Virus record (IMG/VR): IMGVR_UViG_3300025309_000420
Location: 1 to 33,755 of that record
Strand: one strand, 5' to 3'
Length of the DNA: 33,755 bases
DNA from: a virus
In this document: positions 8,507-14,732 of the stretch, piece by piece
How positions within the stretch are numbered: position 1 is the first letter of the stretch
Layout of the letters: every line of letters begins with the position of its first letter
Position numbers and translations under genes: made by a program
The notes under the pieces: model-generated
Database searches by the model: none
Seen by the model: only the letters and a program-made list of their open reading frames with translations
Told to the model about the DNA's origin: nothing

Positions 8507-9258
8507 TTATTTCTTCCTTTGTTTTTCTTTTTTTTCACAATAGACATTATGAATCAAAAGGAGCTTCTCAAATACCTCTCTGCAATTTCTGACTTCGTAA
8601 AGATTAAAAACAAATTCAATGCTCGGATACCAGAGGGGACCATAATCGCCAAAGCCTATATTTTGCTGACTACAAACAATCTGATATAACTGCCATGCCT
8701 CTTGATTTTCATAAAGCAAATCTATGTTAGGGACCCTGCATTGTTTACACCTATCCTCCGTAATCGGTAATCCATAAGCCTCTTTTTCATCCTCACATCT
8801 TTCACAGGTGATATTGAGTGGGTCAAGGTAATATCTTGCCCACTCAATTAGTTTTTTCTTTCAGTCTCCTGCTTGATAGCCGCAAGGTCTGTAGATGCCT
8901 GCTGGATGAAGACATCAAACCCATAAGCTTCTTTCAGCAATGCGAGTTTATTCTTATCGGAACATGGAACATCAGCATTCTCCTGTCCTGCTGGAATATC
9001 AATCGGAATGAGTTTTGACGCAGCTGAAAGAGTTAATCCTTTCCAATCCAGAATGCATTGTGCAAGCTCCAGATGTAGTTTATCAACATCTATGTCATCC
9101 TGCGGCTGATGCCTGACATACTTTGTTTTTTTACACCTGTCAAGTTTTGCCTGCAGGTCGGATTTGCTCAGGTAATTGATATGGACATCAAATTTCCCCT
9201 CAAAATTAACCCATCCCGATACATGTGCATCTTTCTTTCTTAATTCTGTTAAATCCAT
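8507..9258 (-). CDS. Frameshifted tail assembly chaperone (gpGT-like fusion, 250 aa)
   Basis: The longer of two proteins from one start. The 136-codon upstream frame (9258-8851) ends AGA AAA AAC then TAA. On the slippery A_AAA_AAC (8857-8851) a -1 slip re-reads base 8851 and continues as CTA ATT GAG without a stop for 114 more residues to the stop at 8507. The extension carries two CxxC pairs (CERC and CKQC), probably a zinc ribbon, and then a helical tail rich in Lys. A 14-bp hairpin begins immediately downstream of the slip site. In lambda and most siphophages such a G/GT pair sits just before the tape measure gene and loads tail tube subunits on it; the position here is identical. A downstream TTG at 8719 could be mistaken for an independent start. 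Confidence 0.88.
8813..8857 (-). promoter_or_regulatory. -1 programmed frameshift site: slippery AAAAAAC plus stimulatory hairpin
   Basis: The slippery heptamer A_AAA_AAC lies at 8857-8851 in the correct phase, followed by the zero-frame stop TAA. Downstream, ATTGAGTGGG (8848-8839) pairs perfectly with CCCACTCAAT (8822-8813), extended by CAAG/CTTG (8838-8835 with 8827-8824) around a 7-nt loop, with one bulged base at 8823. The GC core starts about 5 nt after the heptamer if the outer A-U pairs are melted, which is the usual spacer. Confidence 0.88.
8848..9258 (-). CDS. Tail assembly chaperone, short form (gpG-like, 136 aa)
   Basis: A 136-aa protein starting MDLTELRKKDAHVSGWVNF with a fair ribosome binding site (AAAGGAGGCGT) before the ATG, 12 bases after the tail tube gene. 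It contains a mixed alpha/beta N-terminus and a helical second half (LALLKEAYGFDVFIQQASTDLAAIKQ), similar in size to lambda gpG. It terminates at TAA immediately after the slippery heptamer. It is expected to be made in excess of the frameshifted form; both bind the tape measure and are absent from the mature virion. Confidence 0.85.
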   Translation of the reverse strand: MDLTELRKKDAHVSGWVNFEGKFDVHINYLSKSDLQAKLDRCKKTKYVRHQPQDDIDVDKLHLELAQCILDWKGLTLSAASKLIPIDIPAGQENADVPCSDKNKLALLKEAYGFDVFIQQASTDLAAIKQETERKN

Positions 9259-9270
9259 ACGCCTCCTTTA

Positions 9271-10221
9271 TTAATCAAATTCCAATACAATCTCGTCATC
9301 CCCTGCGTTTCTGGCAAAGAGAACTGAAAGGTCTGCAACTGCAACACCGTTTCTATCACCATCCGATACCGCTGTGATTTGCATCTTCGGAGCGGTGAAT
9401 TTAAAACGGTTATACTGGACACTGCCGATTTTCCCGATTACCAGGGAAATAAAGGCTGCACTTTTGTATTTGCCAAAATAATCGTAAGTGGCGATTGTTA
9501 CCATCTCAGGATTGATTGAGCCTGTAGGGTTTCTTCCTATGATGACTCCGACTGCATATCCCTCTGCCTTTGTAATATCCTCCATTATAGAAACTGCGGC
9601 GGCGAGATTGATTTCAAAACTTTGAGCCCTTGCAGTATAGGCATCAAAAGTTAGTGGAGTGTTAAGCAGGGTAGGCGGAATGGTTGATTCATAGGTCGGT
9701 GTAAGCATAGCGCCGTCAATGGTTCCATCCAAAACACCGCTAAATTCAAAGGCTGCCTTTATTACCCCGCCTGATTCACCGTTGAATTTAACCGTTCCCC
9801 TGCATCCCTTTAATTTCTTAATTACCCCGTCCTCATAACAAGCCATAGTCAGAGATGGAATCCCTGTGCTTGCAGGCTGATATGTCGCCTTTTCAACTCC
9901 CACAGTTGTAACTATTGTCTCAGCAAATCCACAAGCCCGCAAATATTGACTTAAAGCTGGTTTTACGCTTGAGGAATATGCCGCCCCTGCACCTTTAATT
10001 TCTGCCGTAAAACTTAATTTTGCAGATTGCTTACCAGATACGTTACCAAAAGACGATAATGAGGCGCTTGCGGGCTTTCTCTCAAGTGATTCAATATCAA
10101 CTGACACCGTAGGGTCAATTACCAAGATTCCCCCATCCGCTGCCGATAAGGTTTCTGCTATTCCTTCAACTGCCTCTATTTTTGCCGCTGCTACCCTTCT
10201 GCTCTTTAATTGACTGGCCAT
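9271..10221 (-). CDS. Major tail tube protein
   Basis: A 316-aa late protein immediately upstream of the tail chaperone pair. The N-terminus (LKSRRVAAAKIEAVEGIAETLSAADG) and the repeated small/beta-rich pattern (VSVDIESLERKPASASLSSFGNVSGKQSAKLSFTAEIKG) are typical of siphophage tail tube subunits. Two roughly similar halves (SLTMACYEDGVIKKLKG and VIIGRNPTGSINPEMV regions) suggest a two-domain tube protein. The start has a strong ribosome binding site (AAAGGAGGTAAAAGAAG). The tube is built on the tape measure by the chaperones encoded next. The terminal strand NAGDDEIVLEFD is also typical. The family name is inferred from position and composition. Confidence 0.78.
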   Translation of the reverse strand: MASQLKSRRVAAAKIEAVEGIAETLSAADGGILVIDPTVSVDIESLERKPASASLSSFGNVSGKQSAKLSFTAEIKGAGAAYSSSVKPALSQYLRACGFAETIVTTVGVEKATYQPASTGIPSLTMACYEDGVIKKLKGCRGTVKFNGESGGVIKAAFEFSGVLDGTIDGAMLTPTYESTIPPTLLNTPLTFDAYTARAQSFEINLAAAVSIMEDITKAEGYAVGVIIGRNPTGSINPEMVTIATYDYFGKYKSAAFISLVIGKIGSVQYNRFKFTAPKMQITAVSDGDRNGVAVADLSVLFARNAGDDEIVLEFD

Positions 10222-10297
10222 CTTCTTTTACCTCCTTTTCTTTAGGATTATCATTAACGATTTTCGTCTCTGAAGCATCATTGACTTTTTCTTTCAT
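10166..10297 (-). CDS. Possible small charged protein (43 aa) overlapping tail tube start
   Basis: A frame from ATG 10297 (GGAGG eight bases upstream) to TGA at 10166 encodes a highly charged peptide, MKEKVNDASETKIVNDNPKE and on, rich in Lys and Glu. It overlaps the first 56 bases of the tail tube gene in another frame. It fills an otherwise empty 90-base gap and could couple translation to the tube gene, but nothing identifies it and it may be only a leader peptide. Confidence 0.4.
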   Translation of the reverse strand: MKEKVNDASETKIVNDNPKEKEVKEDGQSIKEQKGSSGKNRGS

Positions 10298-10312
10298 CTC
10301 ATTTACCTCCAT

Positions 10313-10570
10313 TTAATCTATCCCCATTTTCAATGCTACCTCTTTGGGGATTTTATAAGCTCCCATCGCCCCCGCACCGGCGAGAACTCCTGTCGTTAAG
10401 AGATTCAATAATTCCTGAGTCCCGCCTGTGTAGTAAGCACCCAAAAGCCCTGTAACAACTGCCATTATGGGGTTCACATAGGTTCGTTTTTCATCAGGAA
10501 TAAATCTCTTTGTCATTTCCACGACTGATAAAACTATCGGTATCAATTTTACAATCGCCATTAACTCCAT
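10313..10570 (-). CDS. Small membrane protein, probable holin (85 aa)
   Basis: An 85-aa protein with a first hydrophobic segment at about residues 3-20 (MAIVKLIPIVLSVVEMTK) and one or two more at 33-75 (VNPIMAVVTGLLGAYY, LLTTGVLAGAGAMGAYKI), separated by a charged loop (KRFIPDEKR). It lies directly after the amidase gene. Size, topology and the endolysin neighbour fit a phage holin that permeabilises the inner membrane to let the amidase reach peptidoglycan. The other membrane protein of the cassette (11038-11277) could be the holin instead, with this one a second pore former or antiholin. A strong ribosome binding site (AAAGGAGGTGAG) precedes the ATG. Confidence 0.7.
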   Translation of the reverse strand: MELMAIVKLIPIVLSVVEMTKRFIPDEKRTYVNPIMAVVTGLLGAYYTGGTQELLNLLTTGVLAGAGAMGAYKIPKEVALKMGID

Positions 10571-10585
10571 CTTTACTCACCTCCT

Positions 10586-11062
10586 TTATTTTACAAAAAT
10601 TTTTCTGATATATTCTTTTAAAATCGGCATATCAATATTCGGGCAGGTCTTCTGTGGATTAAATTCATAATGTCCGAATACCTGTCCCGATACAATTCCG
10701 TATCCATAAAACAAATCCCTTATAAGATTCGGCAAAGAAACATATAATTGTTTTGCCGAGAAATGTTCTTTGCCTATAAGGCAGATTCCAATACTGTCCT
10801 GATTCTGTCCCTCGCAATGAGCACCGACTACCTCAACAGCTCTTCCCTGTTGAATAATTCCATCATCCTCCTTCTTGTATGGCTGGAATCCTGTCATAGT
10901 TGCCTTTCTACAGCCATTCAAAATTACATAGTGATACCCGATGCCCGTCCATCCCCGCTCTTTATGCCATTTGTCAATCAATGCAGCATCTCCGAATTCT
11001 GAATCACTGCAATGAATTATTATTTTTTTAATCTCTCTCATTTGAAGTTTTTTACTCCCCAT
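10586..11062 (-). CDS. Endolysin: N-acetylmuramoyl-L-alanine amidase (Amidase_2 type)
   Basis: A 158-aa single-domain enzyme with the T7-lysozyme/Amidase_2 pattern: KKIIIHCSDSEFG (zinc His17), GWTGIGYHYVI (His44), GAHCEGQNQDSIGICLIG, then VFGHYEFNPQKTCPN giving His131 and Cys140. These match the His, His, Cys zinc ligands of T7 lysozyme. It cleaves the amide between muramic acid and the stem peptide at the end of infection. No signal peptide is visible, so it needs a holin, and two membrane proteins flank it. The start at 11062 has AGGA at good spacing; Met8 (11041), which overlaps the stop of the upstream gene as ATGA, is an alternative. Confidence 0.9.
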   Translation of the reverse strand: MGSKKLQMREIKKIIIHCSDSEFGDAALIDKWHKERGWTGIGYHYVILNGCRKATMTGFQPYKKEDDGIIQQGRAVEVVGAHCEGQNQDSIGICLIGKEHFSAKQLYVSLPNLIRDLFYGYGIVSGQVFGHYEFNPQKTCPNIDMPILKEYIRKIFVK

Positions 11063-11277
11063 ATTCCAAATCCTATGAGCATGAAAATTATAATCGTTCT
11101 TATAATTGTCCTGACTACTGTCTTCCAGAATTCACTTTTGATTGATTCTGTCCATTCCCTCATCTCTTTAATCCATAGATGATCAAGATAATGGATTTCT
11201 TTATTGACTTTGTATTGCCCCAACTCTTTTGCAATCGCCTCTTGAACTGCAACAATGATTTCTTCCTTTTCCATCAT
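11038..11277 (-). CDS. Small C-terminally membrane-anchored protein of the lysis cassette (79 aa)
   Basis: The N-terminal 50 residues are charged and helical (EEIIVAVQEAIAKELGQYKVNKEIH, then WIKEMREWTESIKSEFWKTV); a single membrane segment follows (IIRTIIIFMLIGFGIWGV) with a short Lys-containing tail. It overlaps both neighbours by a few bases. This plan matches phage holin/haemolysin XhlA-like proteins, which have an amphipathic N-terminal region and one C-terminal membrane helix and sit next to an amidase. Together with the amidase and the 85-aa protein it forms a three-gene lysis cassette. Antiholin or spanin-like roles are possible alternatives. Confidence 0.65.
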   Translation of the reverse strand: MMEKEEIIVAVQEAIAKELGQYKVNKEIHYLDHLWIKEMREWTESIKSEFWKTVVRTIIRTIIIFMLIGFGIWGVKNFK

Positions 11278-11720
11278 GCCTCCCAGAGCGGAGAATCATA
11301 GATAATCTGGAGTCTTATTAATACACCTGTGATTTTCCTCTCCTGCTGTTCAGATTGAATTTCATCATTATTCGGCTGCTCTGTTAATATTGCCAACCCT
11401 CCCCAGCGAGGGTCTGTCCCGATTGCCTTATAAATATCGCCTAACATCTTTCTTATATCTGTGATTGAAGCTCCGCCTTGCGTAACAATCCCTATTTCTA
11501 TATTCAAACCCCATCGGAAATATGCAACTGGTCCGCCTTCTATTTTGATATTTTGGATATCCCTGAATACAATACCGGGCATTTCATTATCATTGAGAGT
11601 TGTTGTCCGCCATTCAAAAACATGACTGCCGAGATTGAAATCATACCCATTTGCAACAGTGATACCCTGCAATCGTGTCTTCACTGCGGTCATTATTGAC
11701 TGCCGTTTTGTATTCGCCAT
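11274..11720 (-). CDS. Tail terminator / tail completion protein (148 aa)
   Basis: A 148-aa protein with MTAVKTRLQGITVANGYDFNLG, VFEWRTTTLNDNEMPGIVFRD, GGASITDIRKMLGDIYKAIG and LIRLQIIYDSPLWEA. This layout of helix, beta strands with a conserved PGI strand, helix and a last strand ending in the Asp-Ser-Pro-Leu-Trp region is characteristic of phage tail terminator (gpU) or DUF3168-like completion proteins, which cap the tail tube for head joining. It lies between the head-tail joining gene and the lysis cassette, overlapping the next start (ATGA). Confidence 0.7.
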   Translation of the reverse strand: MANTKRQSIMTAVKTRLQGITVANGYDFNLGSHVFEWRTTTLNDNEMPGIVFRDIQNIKIEGGPVAYFRWGLNIEIGIVTQGGASITDIRKMLGDIYKAIGTDPRWGGLAILTEQPNNDEIQSEQQERKITGVLIRLQIIYDSPLWEA

Positions 11721-12023
11721 TTAAACCATATCCTTTGATAAAATTAATATCGTGATTCCTGTCCCATCCTGCTGAATGCCCGACACATAATAGGTTATAG
11801 AGTTTATAACTAATGTATCGTTATGTTTTACACTCGCCACATCCGAAGTCTTACAAGTCGCTGCAGGTAATGCTGACTCAATCCCTGTTGATATATCAAT
11901 AACCTTAAAGGCATTATCAAATATAATCTTAATGGTGGATGCCTGCCCGCCCTGCGGCGTATAGGTTGCATCCTGTGTGAAATCATCTGAAAAAAATATA
12001 TCCAAATCATTATCAGTAATCAT
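11721..12023 (-). CDS. Head-tail joining protein (gpFII-like, 100 aa)
   Basis: A 100-aa protein beginning MITDNDLDIFFSDDFTQDATYTPQGG, followed by short beta strands and ending SGIQQDGTGITILILSKDMV. The length, the acidic phenylalanine-rich N-terminus with an alternating FFsDDF pattern and the final beta strands fit the lambda gpFII/head-tail connector family that joins tail to the filled head. It follows the coat gene region and immediately precedes the tail terminator, the usual order. It overlaps the upstream 59-aa gene by 11 bases. Confidence 0.7.
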   Translation of the reverse strand: MITDNDLDIFFSDDFTQDATYTPQGGQASTIKIIFDNAFKVIDISTGIESALPAATCKTSDVASVKHNDTLVINSITYYVSGIQQDGTGITILILSKDMV

Positions 12024-12192
12024 TGCTTATTTTCCATCCGCCTTTTTTAAAGTTCTCAACTTCATCAGGGTGGACATCTGCCTTTGTAGGCTCTCCTTTA
12101 GCATCATCAACCGTTCTCACCATTTTTATAATCTTCGGGATGATACTATTAGCAGGTATCGCTCCTTTTTGATTTTTATTTTCTTTTGCCAT
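12013..12192 (-). CDS. Small hypothetical protein between coat and head-tail joining genes (59 aa)
   Basis: Starting at ATG 12192 (ribosome binding site AGAGGTAAACAG) it gives MAKENKNQKGAIPANSIIPK and ends FKKGGWKISNDY. I chose this start because the longer frame from 12264 would run through the strong hairpin at 12211-12240. Lys-rich, with a central segment (VDDAKGEPTKADVHPDEVENF) like small phage proteins with the pattern 'v.DpdG....VHPdEvenyk..GW'. These are common next to coat genes and may be head-completion or decoration proteins, but the role is unproven. Confidence 0.65.
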   Translation of the reverse strand: MAKENKNQKGAIPANSIIPKIIKMVRTVDDAKGEPTKADVHPDEVENFKKGGWKISNDY

Positions 12193-12210
12193 CTGTTTAC
12201 CTCTTTTTAA

Positions 12211-12240
12211 AATAAGGGAGGGGATTTCCCCTCCCTTATT
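12211..12240 (-). terminator. Strong hairpin after the coat gene, terminator or mRNA stabiliser
   Basis: A perfect 13-bp stem: AATAAGGGAGGGG, 4-nt loop, CCCCTCCCTTATT, followed on the minus strand by TTAAAAA. It lies 16 bases past the stop codon of the major coat gene. Partial termination here would keep coat expression above that of downstream joining and tail genes; the T-run is poor, so a 3'-end stabiliser is also possible. Confidence 0.75.
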
Positions 12241-12256
12241 GCTTATTGACCTTTGA

Positions 12257-13402
12257 CTATCCAAGCAAGAGTGCTATATGCTCGGACTTTGCAGCCTTTA
12301 CTCCCCATGCGACTGCAACTTCAATCAGAACGGAACGATATGCCCTGTAAAGAGCAATCTGAAAGAATATTCCGCTGTGCGGGTCTTGAACAACCATGAC
12401 ATCATCCGCAACATCGCCTCCTTCAGGCATCTTCGGCAATCTTGTAAGCAGATGGATTGCAGAGCGGGCAAATGCCATGCTTGCGGCATAACTATTGCCG
12501 ACAGCCACTGTATCATTATCCACCCATGCAACCCTGTTGCCGGGCTTATTGAGTGCCAGAGAGCCGCCGGATAGGGCTGTGCCTACAACATATTTATTAT
12601 TTTGATCACGGCCTGACTGTGAGTTCGTGAGGACATCCCCGGCGAGGATTGTGCCTGTGCCTGTGTCAGCCGCAATGGCTGTTGAGCCTATGGGATAACC
12701 GGCTACATTGTTCAACAAATATCCTGCCCCTGTGCCTTTAGTATGAGTCTTGATTTTTGCCGATTCACGGATTTGCATACCATAAATATCAAGCAAAACC
12801 CCGCGTCTGAGCGGGTCGTCTCCGCCGACAATATGCACCTGTGATTGCTTACCTAAAATCTTTGCGCCTGCCGCAGTATCTATGACAAGTCGTAGCTCGG
12901 ATGATGGGGCACCATTATCCTTTAGTATGCGGGCAACCTCAGCCGCATCACTGAAATCACCTGCTGTGGCAAATGGTGTTGTGCCTGCTGTGCCAAAGGC
13001 TCGTGATGCAAAGGCATATAGATCTGCCAGGTCATTTTCCATTTCACCGCACAGCGTTCTGAAAGCCTGTGCAATCTTATTATTCTGAATACCAGATTTG
13101 GCATCACGCCCTATCGCTGCTTCATCTTCGCCTGTCCAGTGAAATTTGACGCCTCTGACCTTATTAATCTTCATAGTGCCTGCAGGAACTGTTGAACTGT
13201 CAAGGGCTGGAATTGTGTTTGCAGGTGTAACGTCATAAGCGGTTGCATCAGGAACGATGTCATAAGAAATATCCTGATCCTTTGCCGCCTGTTCCGCCTT
13301 CGGATTAATATAAACAGATGGTATCATCCCGACCAACTCGCGGCTTATAACATCCACGCTGTCGTAGATATACTGAATCAAACCTGTTAAAGTATTAGCC
13401 AT
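12257..13402 (-). CDS. Major capsid protein, P22 coat-like
   Basis: A 381-aa protein with the P22 coat-family look: MANTLTGLIQYIYDSVDVISRELVGMIPSVYIN at the start, TMKINKVRGVKFHWTGEDE, a long helix region, and the C-terminal block SAIHLLTRLPKMPEGGD, MVVQDPHSGIFFQIALYRAYRSVLIEVAVAWGVKAAKSEHIALL, which is the most conserved part of that family. It has the HK97 fold and forms the procapsid shell. It follows the protease/scaffold gene and is isolated downstream by a strong hairpin. A lambda-type packaging/portal module combined with a P22-type coat is a known mosaic arrangement. Ribosome binding site AAAGGAGGAAAAAACA. Confidence 0.88.
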   Translation of the reverse strand: MANTLTGLIQYIYDSVDVISRELVGMIPSVYINPKAEQAAKDQDISYDIVPDATAYDVTPANTIPALDSSTVPAGTMKINKVRGVKFHWTGEDEAAIGRDAKSGIQNNKIAQAFRTLCGEMENDLADLYAFASRAFGTAGTTPFATAGDFSDAAEVARILKDNGAPSSELRLVIDTAAGAKILGKQSQVHIVGGDDPLRRGVLLDIYGMQIRESAKIKTHTKGTGAGYLLNNVAGYPIGSTAIAADTGTGTILAGDVLTNSQSGRDQNNKYVVGTALSGGSLALNKPGNRVAWVDNDTVAVGNSYAASMAFARSAIHLLTRLPKMPEGGDVADDVMVVQDPHSGIFFQIALYRAYRSVLIEVAVAWGVKAAKSEHIALLLG

Positions 13403-13424
13403 TGTTTTTTCCTCCTTTCAAAAT

Positions 13425-13844
13425 TTAGTCAACTACCTTGCCGTCATTCTTTACGAATGCAGCCTGTTTGTCTGTTGATAACATATTAAAATCCTTGCGC
13501 TTCATGGTGTTTGCATCTGAACCGTCACCGGGTTCCGTTACGGTCACCTTAATTGAGCCGTCTGCCTTGAAGCCTTCTATTGCCTTTACCCTGAGTTTCT
13601 TTTCCGCATCAAGGACAGCCACCGCCGCCTCGGGACCAGTTGTCTTACCATCCAACATGAGCGATTCTATCAATGCCTCATGTCCGGGAATAAGCTGGCT
13701 CTTAACAGACTTCACCCTCTCTGTCTCTGCCTTTGCTCCTTCTTCCTTCGCCTTTGCTATTGCCTCATTTAACCCCGACTTGCCTTCTGCTAAAACGGAC
13801 TGATACAATTCAGGTTCTTGAGCTATGAGTTCATCTTTTGTCAT
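13425..13844 (-). CDS. Nested in-frame scaffold protein (139 aa, Nu3-like)
   Basis: Within the protease gene, codon 297 is an ATG (13842-13844) preceded by a strong ribosome binding site, GGAAAGGAGGGCAAATTA. Translation from here yields MTKDELIAQEPELYQSVLAE and the rest of the charged helical C-terminal part. This copies the lambda C/Nu3 arrangement, where the scaffold is made in excess from an internal start in the protease gene. The gene ends with KNDGKVVD. Confidence 0.75.
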   Translation of the reverse strand: MTKDELIAQEPELYQSVLAEGKSGLNEAIAKAKEEGAKAETERVKSVKSQLIPGHEALIESLMLDGKTTGPEAAVAVLDAEKKLRVKAIEGFKADGSIKVTVTEPGDGSDANTMKRKDFNMLSTDKQAAFVKNDGKVVD

Positions 13845-14732
13845 TAATTTGCCCTCCTTTCCTTTAATTGTTTTACTCTTACCATCTGCCACAACACCGG
13901 TGACATTATTGCCAATAAGCCGGTCTAAAGTGGCAACACCGTCCACAAGACCCGCTTCTATTGCCTGTTTTCCCATAAAGAGGGGTGCAGCATCGGTTGA
14001 CATTTTTTGAATAACTTCCTCTGCTGACACTCCTCTGAATTTTGCAATCTCATTCACAAACACGGCATAAAGATAATCCACCCGCTCTTTGATGCTCGCA
14101 AATCCTTCTGCCGAAAGGGGCTGATACTGAGATGCAATTCGTTTATATTTGCCTGCATAGATTTCCGTTGTCTTAACACCGAGCTTTTCTTCCATTTTTG
14201 AAATGTCTTCATGTGCCGCAACAACGCCGATTGAACCGACTGTCGTTGTATCTCCTGAAATAAAAACCTTATCCGCCGCAGAGCCTATAGCATATGCGGC
14301 TGAGCACATCATGCCGTCTGTATATGCGATAATTGGTTTCTTCCCCCTGTTTTCATATATATAATTTGCAAGTTCAAACGTGCCGTCTACAGTCCCTCCG
14401 GGGGAATCTATGTTTAATATGATTTTTTGCACTGAAGGGTCGTTGAGGGCTGCCTTGAAATCTCTTTCAATAAGCTGTGTGGATGCACCGCCTGAAATCT
14501 GCATCAGGAGATTCATTTTTTTTGCAATAATCCCTTCTATCGGGATGATTGCAGTTCCATTTACGAGGTCATAACCCTGCGGCTTATTGAGCAGTTCTTT
14601 GCCTGTGCGGGCTTCTATATCTTTGATATTTATTTTTTCTCCCCGAAGATGTTTTGTATAGATACTGCGAATTTCATTTAGCATGTCAACTGTTATTGCC
14701 CACGGTCCGTTTATTATATCTATGAGTCTCAT
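13425..14732 (-). CDS. Capsid maturation protease (S49/SppA type) fused to scaffold
   Basis: A 435-aa two-part protein. Residues 55-290 are an S49 (SppA/lambda gpC) serine protease: NGTAIIPIEGIIA, LNIDSPGGTVDGTFELANYI, TDGMMCSAAYAIGSAAD with nucleophile Ser144, TVGSIGVVAAHEDISK and GKYKRIASQYQPLS with general base Lys195. Residues 297-435 are charged and helical (AKAKEEGAKAETERVKSVKSQL), the scaffold part, and are also made separately from an internal start. The protease degrades the scaffold and may trim portal or coat during head maturation. It overlaps the portal gene by one base and precedes the coat gene, as in lambda C/Nu3. Confidence 0.9.
   Translation of the reverse strand: MRLIDIINGPWAITVDMLNEIRSIYTKHLRGEKINIKDIEARTGKELLNKPQGYDLVNGTAIIPIEGIIAKKMNLLMQISGGASTQLIERDFKAALNDPSVQKIILNIDSPGGTVDGTFELANYIYENRGKKPIIAYTDGMMCSAAYAIGSAADKVFISGDTTTVGSIGVVAAHEDISKMEEKLGVKTTEIYAGKYKRIASQYQPLSAEGFASIKERVDYLYAVFVNEIAKFRGVSAEEVIQKMSTDAAPLFMGKQAIEAGLVDGVATLDRLIGNNVTGVVADGKSKTIKGKEGKLMTKDELIAQEPELYQSVLAEGKSGLNEAIAKAKEEGAKAETERVKSVKSQLIPGHEALIESLMLDGKTTGPEAAVAVLDAEKKLRVKAIEGFKADGSIKVTVTEPGDGSDANTMKRKDFNMLSTDKQAAFVKNDGKVVD

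Noticed and set aside
8507-8719. Independent 70-aa gene from TTG 8719
   Set aside because: The frame is continuous upstream to the slippery site, and lacks its own ribosome binding site; it is the frameshifted part of the tail chaperone.
8818-9018. Plus-strand 66-codon frame opposite the tail chaperone
   Set aside because: Shadow frame; covers the frameshift hairpin on the wrong strand.
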